Made by a program: the position numbers and the translations under genes. Under the pieces are notes generated by a model. That model did no database searches. It was given only the letters and a program-made list of their open reading frames with translations, and had not been told where the DNA came from. From Promethearchaeota archaeon (lineage in GTDB: Archaea > Asgardarchaeota > Lokiarchaeia > Sigynarchaeales > SOKP01), in assembly GCA_030668025.1 (NCBI GenBank), contig DAOUUT010000133.1, positions 1 through 9,505 on the forward strand: DNA of 9,505 nt, read 5' to 3'. Shown here piece after piece: positions 5,241 through 9,505 of the stretch; position 1 is the stretch's first letter, and the number at the start of each line of letters is the position of its first letter.

Positions 5241-6989
5241 CTACCTCCCTATCTTCCTACGGGATTGTTTAAATATTTCTTCCTTTTTAGTCCATATTCT
5301 GCGCAATAAATGTGCTGCCATTTTAGGCCTTCTATCTCGAGTAAAAACACCTTTATAATTTATTGATCCCATTCGAGTTATTCCTTGAGAAGTTTTAAAG
5401 TCGCACATATTCCATACATGCTCACCTATCACATAAGGTTTACTCCGACAGACTTCAATATATTTTTTTATGAATTCAGTTTGGTATTCTTCACTAAACA
5501 TTTCGGGCGGTTGAGAATGCCATCCAGGAATTGTGTCTGCTCCAAATTCACTAAGAATAATTGGTTTACGATGTTTTTCATATAATTTGTCCATTTCTTT
5601 TGAAAGGATTTCGCAAGCTTCATCTAAATTTCCTGGTTGCAAATACCATCCATAATATCGATTGATACATAATACATCACAGAATTCAAAAGCTTTTTCT
5701 TTTACACCCATCATATTTACTATAGTTACGGGTCTAGTACTATCTAAATCTTTTGTCCTGTCGTATAAAGTTCTAAAGAATTCCCCAGATTTCAAACTGT
5801 TATGCGGTTCGTTTGCTAAACTCCACATTATAACGCTTGGATGGTTTTTATCTCTCTTTATCAACTCATCAATGTATTGATTGCATAATTCTAGTTGTCT
5901 ATCAATTACATCTTTACTAAATGTAAGGCCAACAGCAGGAATTTCGTCAATGACCAAAAAACCAAGACGATCTGCTAAATCCATCATTTGTTCTGAGTAC
6001 GGATAATGAGAAGTTCGAAAAGAGTTAGCTCCGATCCAATTCATCAAAGAATAGTCTTTGATTATAATTGCAGGAACATAACCCCTCCCAGTAATTGGAA
6101 AATCCTCGTGGCGTCCAAATCCTGTTAGATAAATGGGCTTATCATTTAATAGCAACTTATCTCCTTTCACTTCTATAGTCCGAATTCCTACTTTAAGCGA
6201 ATATGAATCGATTATAGAATCCTCTTTTACGATGTCAACTGTTAGGTCGTATAAATTAGGTGTTACTGTATTCCAAAAATTTGCTTTTTTTACTTCTAAT
6301 GTCATTTTTTGAATATTTTGCTCAATTTTTGAGGAATTTTTTAATTCTGATCCAAATCCTTTTAGAGAAAGATTCACATAGACATTATTTAAGTTGACAG
6401 TTTCTATTGTAACATCTAATATTCCCGTAGTATCTTTTATAGATGTTCTGACAGTTATATCTTTTAATCCTTCTTTAGGAATAGCATATAGCAATACTGG
6501 TCTATGAATTCCGCAGAATGGATAAAAATCAAAGTTAGTTTTAGGATAGTTCATTGGACGCCCACTGGGTGGTACATGGTTATCTGATAATCTTCCATCT
6601 ACTCTAACTACAAGAAGATTGTTATCCAGTTCGATCTTGTTAGATATATCGTATTCAAAGGGTAGATGTCCCCCTTCGTGATGACCTACCATCTCTCCAT
6701 TTAACCACACATCAGATAGATAATTAACCGAGCCAAATCTAATTATAATTTTTTTATGATCCCAATCCCAAGGTTTCATAAAACTACATTGATACCACGC
6801 AGGTCCTAAATTATCGCGGTCCTCCGCAAATTGATCGTTCCAGCTCGCAGGTACGGCTATTGGGCGACTATTATTAAATCCATTCTTCCAATTCTCATCT
6901 AATCCTTTATTGTTCTTGTCAAAACGAAAATCCCAAAAACTAGGCAATTCGATAAACTGACGATGCCTATTTCTTTGTGGATAGAGCAT
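5241..6989 (-). CDS. uidA: Beta-glucuronidase, glycoside hydrolase family 2
   Basis: A complete GH2 enzyme of 582 residues, close to the roughly 600 of bacterial UidA. It hydrolyses beta-D-glucuronides to glucuronic acid and the aglycone by a retaining mechanism. Domain order is the N-terminal sugar-binding jelly roll (about 10-172, with NFDFYPFCGIHRPVLLY at 152-168), the immunoglobulin-like middle domain (about 173-275), and the TIM barrel from about 276. Visible motifs are GFGRHEDFPITGRGY (290-304), NSFRTSHYPYSEQMMDLADR (322-341), SLANEP with acid/base E394, ILSEFGADT with nucleophile E481, the WHSQPPEMFSEEYQ stretch (490-503), and an N544-x-K546 pair before GVFTRDRRPK, the NxK pair that binds the glucuronide carboxylate. 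No signal peptide is present, so the enzyme is cytosolic and needs an importer not seen here. GAGGA lies six bases before the ATG. Transfer from bacteria is possible. Confidence 0.93.
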   Translation of the reverse strand: MLYPQRNRHRQFIELPSFWDFRFDKNNKGLDENWKNGFNNSRPIAVPASWNDQFAEDRDNLGPAWYQCSFMKPWDWDHKKIIIRFGSVNYLSDVWLNGEMVGHHEGGHLPFEYDISNKIELDNNLLVVRVDGRLSDNHVPPSGRPMNYPKTNFDFYPFCGIHRPVLLYAIPKEGLKDITVRTSIKDTTGILDVTIETVNLNNVYVNLSLKGFGSELKNSSKIEQNIQKMTLEVKKANFWNTVTPNLYDLTVDIVKEDSIIDSYSLKVGIRTIEVKGDKLLLNDKPIYLTGFGRHEDFPITGRGYVPAIIIKDYSLMNWIGANSFRTSHYPYSEQMMDLADRLGFLVIDEIPAVGLTFSKDVIDRQLELCNQYIDELIKRDKNHPSVIMWSLANEPHNSLKSGEFFRTLYDRTKDLDSTRPVTIVNMMGVKEKAFEFCDVLCINRYYGWYLQPGNLDEACEILSKEMDKLYEKHRKPIILSEFGADTIPGWHSQPPEMFSEEYQTEFIKKYIEVCRSKPYVIGEHVWNMCDFKTSQGITRMGSINYKGVFTRDRRPKMAAHLLRRIWTKKEEIFKQSRRKIGR

Positions 6990-6995
6990 TATAAT

Positions 6996-7000
6996 TCCTC
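6996..7000 (-). promoter_or_regulatory. Shine-Dalgarno site of the glucuronidase gene
   Basis: The minus strand reads AAGAGGAATTATAATG, placing GAGGA six bases before the start codon. It is the clearest Shine-Dalgarno sequence in the window, fixes the start at 6989 and implies a transcript with a leader. Confidence 0.65.
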
Positions 7001-7042
7001 TTAATTTTTGTATTTTTATTGCTTATTTCTTAAGGAAAATTT

Positions 7043-7061
7043 ATTAATATTGATTAATATT
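7043..7061 (-). promoter_or_regulatory. AT-rich promoter or operator region upstream of the glucuronidase gene
   Basis: ATTAATATT occurs twice, at 7043-7051 and 7053-7061, so two palindromic AATATT hexamers are exactly 10 bases apart, one helical turn. It lies 54-72 bases before the glucuronidase ATG and could be a TATA region or a regulator site. A T9-A7 tract follows at 7060-7075, and another TATA-like stretch (minus strand TTTTTAAATATT) lies near 7092-7103. Which one is used cannot be told by eye. Confidence 0.3.
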
Positions 7062-7151
7062 TTTTTTTAAAAAAATTTGACTAAATTATGAAAACAATAT
7101 TTAAAAACCCGCTATCACTGTTTCCTTAATTACTTGTTCATTTCTGATTAT

Positions 7152-7169
7152 AAAAAATAAGTAAAAAAA
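7152..7169 (-). terminator. T-rich terminator after the zinc-ribbon gene
   Basis: Downstream of the zinc-ribbon stop at 7217 the minus strand runs TTTTTTTACTTATTTTTT across 7169-7152, two T-runs separated by four bases. This fits archaeal termination and would separate the zinc-ribbon gene from the glucuronidase gene. Confidence 0.4.
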
Positions 7170-7216
7170 GTTCTTAAGATAAGAAAATAGGTCAAAACTT
7201 CATTAATAACCCTAAA

Positions 7217-7444
7217 TTAATAATAGAAGATTCTGTACGCTAGATATATAAGATATAATGCACCTAAGAGTGCAATTAGTAAACTATATTTTTTAAAGTG
7301 AAAAGAAAATTTTCTTTCATATTTTTGATGAAAAATATCACTTTCATAATTAGCATTACAAACTGAACAAGTAAAATTGTCTAAATCATCATTAAAATTA
7401 AGTTTACTATCGCAGATGGTGCATTTATAATTTTTTATTTTCAT
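7217..7444 (-). CDS. Small zinc-ribbon protein with C-terminal membrane helix
   Basis: The product has 75 residues. C8-x2-C11 in KCTICDSKL and C26-x2-C29 in FTCSVCNANY form a classical zinc-ribbon set with a 14-residue spacer. A basic linker follows (QKYERKFSFHFKK, 40-52), then one hydrophobic helix at about 54-74 (SLLIALLGALYLIYLAYRIF) reaching nearly to the end. The layout is that of a tail-anchored protein with a cytosolic zinc ribbon. The paired CxxC motifs make a chance frame unlikely. The gene is divergent from the flavoprotein gene with 102 bases between their starts. A TATA-like AGTATTAAAG (minus strand, 7472-7481) is about 31 bases from the ATG at 7444. Function is unknown; an adaptor for membrane-bound complexes is one guess. 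Confidence 0.68.
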   Translation of the reverse strand: MKIKNYKCTICDSKLNFNDDLDNFTCSVCNANYESDIFHQKYERKFSFHFKKYSLLIALLGALYLIYLAYRIFYY

Positions 7445-7511
7445 ATATATATATAATCATATTGACTATTTCTTTAATACTTACGTTTTAAACTGTTTTC
7501 TACATGTGTAA

Positions 7512-7520
7512 AAATTATTA
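7512..7520 (+). promoter_or_regulatory. TATA-like element for the nitronate monooxygenase gene
   Basis: AAATTATTA is centred about 31 bases before the ATG at 7547, so the transcript would have a very short leader. A better-looking TTTTTAAATATA at 7533-7544 is too close to the ATG to drive it. The 102-base gap also holds the divergent zinc-ribbon promoter. Confidence 0.35.
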
Positions 7521-7546
7521 TTTGACTACTAATTTTTAAATATATT

Positions 7547-8578
7547 ATGATTGAAACAGATATAACAAAAATGTTTGGCATTAAATATCCGATTTTCAGT
7601 GCCCCAATGGGTCCATTTTTTACGCGAGACTTAGCTCTTGCAGTCAGTGAGGCCGGAGGTTTAGGTGTTTTATCAAATGTGAATATTGCTGGAACAGATC
7701 CTGTAGAGGAACATAAAAGAAGTATAGAATACATGATAGAACATACAGATAAACCATTTGGTATTAACTTCCTTACTTCTCGGAATAACCCAGGAGTTAA
7801 ATCGATGATAAGAAACATTCCAAAAATTGTCATGAGCAATGTAAGAATGCGAGATCAATGCAAGTATTGGTTAACTTCTGCAGGCTCTTCAAAACTATTA
7901 CCTTCATCAAAATATTTTCAAGAATTAAGAGCAAATTCGGAAGTTAAACACTTTCACGTAGCACCAGCAGTTTGGCTAGCACAAAAATGCATAGATGCTA
8001 GTGTGGATGGTATAGTCATTACGGGTACTGAGGGGGGAGGACATCAATCGTATGAAAGAGTATCAACCCTTGTTTTATTACAGCAAATAAATAAACACTT
8101 CCCTGATTTACCTAAAATAGCTTGTGGAGGATTTGCTACTGGAGAATCTTTGGCAGCAGCTCTTTCATTAGGAGCCGGAGCAGTAGCCATGGGATCGCGT
8201 TTTATAGCATCAAAAGAAAGCGAATTTCATGAGGATTATAAAGCATTGATTCCACCAGGAACCCCACAAGATACAGGACTCTACACCGGAGCATTTGGGC
8301 CTATCCGTTTATATAAAAATAAATATGCACTCTCACATCCCGCTCCTAGCAGTAAAGAAGAAATGGTAGCTTATGAGGAATCAATAACTCCCGAACAGCG
8401 AGCGAAAGATTTAGGAGCCTATGACAGGGTTTATTCAGGAGATATGGAAACAGGCGCTGTACTGCTCGGTCAATCAATTGGAATTATTGATAGTATAGAT
8501 GGAGTAAATGAAATCATTGAGAGAGTAATGAAGGACGCAGAAAGTGCGATAAGGAAAAACAATTCCATGCTAAAATAA
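7547..8578 (+). CDS. Nitronate monooxygenase (2-nitropropane dioxygenase) family FMN flavoprotein
   Basis: A cytosolic TIM-barrel flavoprotein of 343 residues, of typical family length. The N-terminus FGIKYPIFSAPMG (10-22) is the family opening that contacts FMN. GGLGVLS (37-43), KPFGINFL (69-76), DGIVITGTEGGGHQ (154-167, with the family histidine H166), IACGGFATGESLAAALSLGA (191-210) and AVAMGSRFIASKES (212-225) follow in the expected order and form the phosphate-binding part of the barrel. The family oxidises alkyl nitronates with oxygen, but many members, especially in anaerobes, have other or unknown roles, and FabK-type enoyl reductases share the fold. The segment 97-140 (CKYWLTSAGSSKLLPSSKYF...VKHFHVAP) differs from the usual short V-x-S-x-x-x-A stretch, so the substrate is uncertain. 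It runs convergent to the second CCG gene. Confidence 0.87.
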   Translation: MIETDITKMFGIKYPIFSAPMGPFFTRDLALAVSEAGGLGVLSNVNIAGTDPVEEHKRSIEYMIEHTDKPFGINFLTSRNNPGVKSMIRNIPKIVMSNVRMRDQCKYWLTSAGSSKLLPSSKYFQELRANSEVKHFHVAPAVWLAQKCIDASVDGIVITGTEGGGHQSYERVSTLVLLQQINKHFPDLPKIACGGFATGESLAAALSLGAGAVAMGSRFIASKESEFHEDYKALIPPGTPQDTGLYTGAFGPIRLYKNKYALSHPAPSSKEEMVAYEESITPEQRAKDLGAYDRVYSGDMETGAVLLGQSIGIIDSIDGVNEIIERVMKDAESAIRKNNSMLK

Positions 8579-8583
8579 CCCCA

Positions 8584-8598
8584 TTTTCTTTTTTTTTT
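8584..8598 (+). terminator. T-run terminator after the nitronate monooxygenase gene
   Basis: TTTTC followed by ten T bases (8589-8598) begins a few bases after the stop at 8578. It is the strongest T-run in the window and fits archaeal intrinsic termination. Confidence 0.6.
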
Positions 8599-8764
8599 CT
8601 CAAATTTCATTATCAAATATATTTATTGATAATGGTTAAATCACTGTTGTTAAATATGGAATATAAAGATTACATTGAAACTTACCAATAAAGGCTTATA
8701 TTTACCGGTAGTAATATGTATGAGACAAATAAAAATTCTTTTTCATATTACCAAACAATTATAG

Positions 8765-8785
8765 AAAAAAAAATAATAGAAAAAA
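8765..8785 (-). terminator. T-rich terminator after the second CCG-domain gene
   Basis: On the minus strand, downstream of the stop at 8808, T6 (8785-8780) and then T9 (8773-8765) occur. Together with the plus-strand T-run at 8584-8598 it frames a 229-base convergent gap that otherwise holds nothing I can support. Confidence 0.5.
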
Positions 8786-8807
8786 GGAAAAATTACGAAT
8801 TACTTCT

Positions 8808-9505
8808 TTAATAATCCAGCTTCTCTCCTAGAGCAAGTCGTGCTAAATCACTGATAAAGTATGCCTTCATCCCTTTAGCAGTTACCTTCCTTTCCAGTGT
8901 ATCTAAACACATTGGACAATTGAAAATACAAACTTGAGCACCAAAATCTACCATATCTTGAACATTATCATTTTGTGATTTGCGAACTTTTTTTTTATGA
9001 CCTCTCATTCCGAAAGGTGCAGCACAACATAGACCGTTTTCCCTATCGTATTTCCTTGCAAGTCGTTCTACTCCAATTAATTCACAAATTTTATCAAGAA
9101 TTTTGTCAGTTTCAGGCACATATCGATTTGAGCAATTCCGTTGATACGCTGCTTTTAAGTTCAGTTTTTTAATATCAGACTCGTGCTCTTTTAAATAATT
9201 ATAGACATATTCGAATATATGAACTGGTTTGAAAGGTACTTCAAGGTTATTCCTTTGACAATAAGAGGTATACAATCCATAACATTCATCATGCCAACAG
9301 ATCACTTCAGTATCTTTTAAAACACCTGCCTTTTTGAAATTTTCAAGAATAACTGGAACACGTTCTTTGATTATGGAAGGTTTTGCAACATGTTGGTATA
9401 CTAATTGGCAAAAATAATGTAGGCCCCCAACAGATTGTAGATCATCAAACATTGGTCCTTTCATTTCTTTAGCATTCATTTTAGGAAAAGCACATTTATT
9501 TAAAA
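8808..9505 (-). CDS. Second HdrB/HdrD-like CCG-domain Fe-S protein (5'-partial at window edge)
   Basis: The frame runs from the stop at 8808 to the window edge, so the N-terminus is missing. The ATG at 9479 is internal: the codons beyond it read LNKCAFPK, aligning with LNKCGLRK at residues 114-121 of the CCG protein at 3569-4597. About 113 residues, including the expected two N-terminal Fe-S motifs, therefore lie outside the window. The visible part is about 60% identical to that protein by hand alignment. It has a full CCG motif with identical spacing, C-x34-CC-x35-C-x2-C (RNCSNRY ... GLCCAAPF ... FNCPMC), with CCAA in place of CCG. All five middle-region cysteines are kept (LNKC, YFC, VIC, HDEC, SYC). 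As a cytosolic or peripheral electron-transfer subunit it probably does related chemistry with another partner. The duplication looks old at protein level. Confidence 0.85.
   Translation of the reverse strand, partial: LNKCAFPKMNAKEMKGPMFDDLQSVGGLHYFCQLVYQHVAKPSIIKERVPVILENFKKAGVLKDTEVICWHDECYGLYTSYCQRNNLEVPFKPVHIFEYVYNYLKEHESDIKKLNLKAAYQRNCSNRYVPETDKILDKICELIGVERLARKYDRENGLCCAAPFGMRGHKKKVRKSQNDNVQDMVDFGAQVCIFNCPMCLDTLERKVTAKGMKAYFISDLARLALGEKLDY

Noticed and set aside
5385..5880. Short plus-strand frames inside the glucuronidase gene
   Set aside because: Antisense to catalytic-domain sequence with recognisable GH2 motifs.
7474..7858. Minus-strand frames over the start of the flavoprotein gene and the divergent promoter region
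   Set aside because: They overlap the conserved N-terminus of the nitronate monooxygenase-like protein and show no family features.
8632..8691. Nineteen-codon frame in the convergent gap (MVKSLLLNMEYKDYIETYQ)
   Set aside because: Too short, no clear promoter or ribosome-binding site, and easily expected by chance.
8703..8710. Palindrome TACCGGTA in the convergent gap
   Set aside because: Eight bases only, no second copy or promoter nearby; probably chance.
8975..9172. Plus-strand frame of 65 codons inside the second CCG gene
   Set aside because: Antisense to the conserved CCG domain.

Overview
The window is very AT-rich (strikingly low in G+C by eye, not computed) and reads as archaeal. 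TATA-like elements lie about 24-31 bases upstream of several start codons with little or no leader, transcripts seem to end in T-runs rather than GC hairpins, and the gene mix includes HdrB/HdrD-type CCG iron-sulfur proteins, a DUF6125-like protein, many lysine/glutamate-rich coiled coils and orphan membrane proteins. This fits an Asgard archaeon (Promethearchaeota, Lokiarchaeia-like). That is an inference from gene content and composition, with no marker gene to prove it.

Layout. Left part, plus strand: an isoprenylcysteine-methyltransferase-like membrane protein (7-534, possibly cut by the window edge), a four-helix membrane protein (569-991), a helical coiled-coil protein (1222-1635), a roughly six-helix membrane protein with a G8 tract in its coding sequence (1676-2575), and a 47-residue small protein with a well-placed TATA element (2659-2802). 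Centre, minus strand, read from right to left: a 75-residue zinc-ribbon protein with a C-terminal membrane helix (7444-7217), a complete GH2 beta-glucuronidase (6989-5241), a DUF6125-like cysteine-rich protein (5198-4683), an Fe-S/CCG-domain oxidoreductase subunit (4597-3569), and a lysine/glutamate-rich coiled-coil protein ending in a KAEQL repeat array (3408-2932). Right part: a plus-strand nitronate monooxygenase-family flavoprotein (7547-8578) converges on a second CCG-domain gene on the minus strand (8808 to beyond 9505) that is about 60% identical to the first.

How they may work together. Glucuronidase, DUF6125 protein and CCG Fe-S protein are adjacent on one strand (gaps 42 and 85 bases), so a shared job is possible: cytosolic hydrolysis of a glucuronide with redox handling of the products by Fe-S and flavin proteins. 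This is a hypothesis from position only. The two CCG paralogues bracket this segment. The most useful observations are the paralogous CCG proteins with an exact CX34CCX35CXXC spacing but Ala in place of the CCG glycine, the glucuronidase with a Shine-Dalgarno-type start among mostly leaderless-looking neighbours, the recently duplicated repeat array, the G8 tract and the unlisted 47-residue gene.
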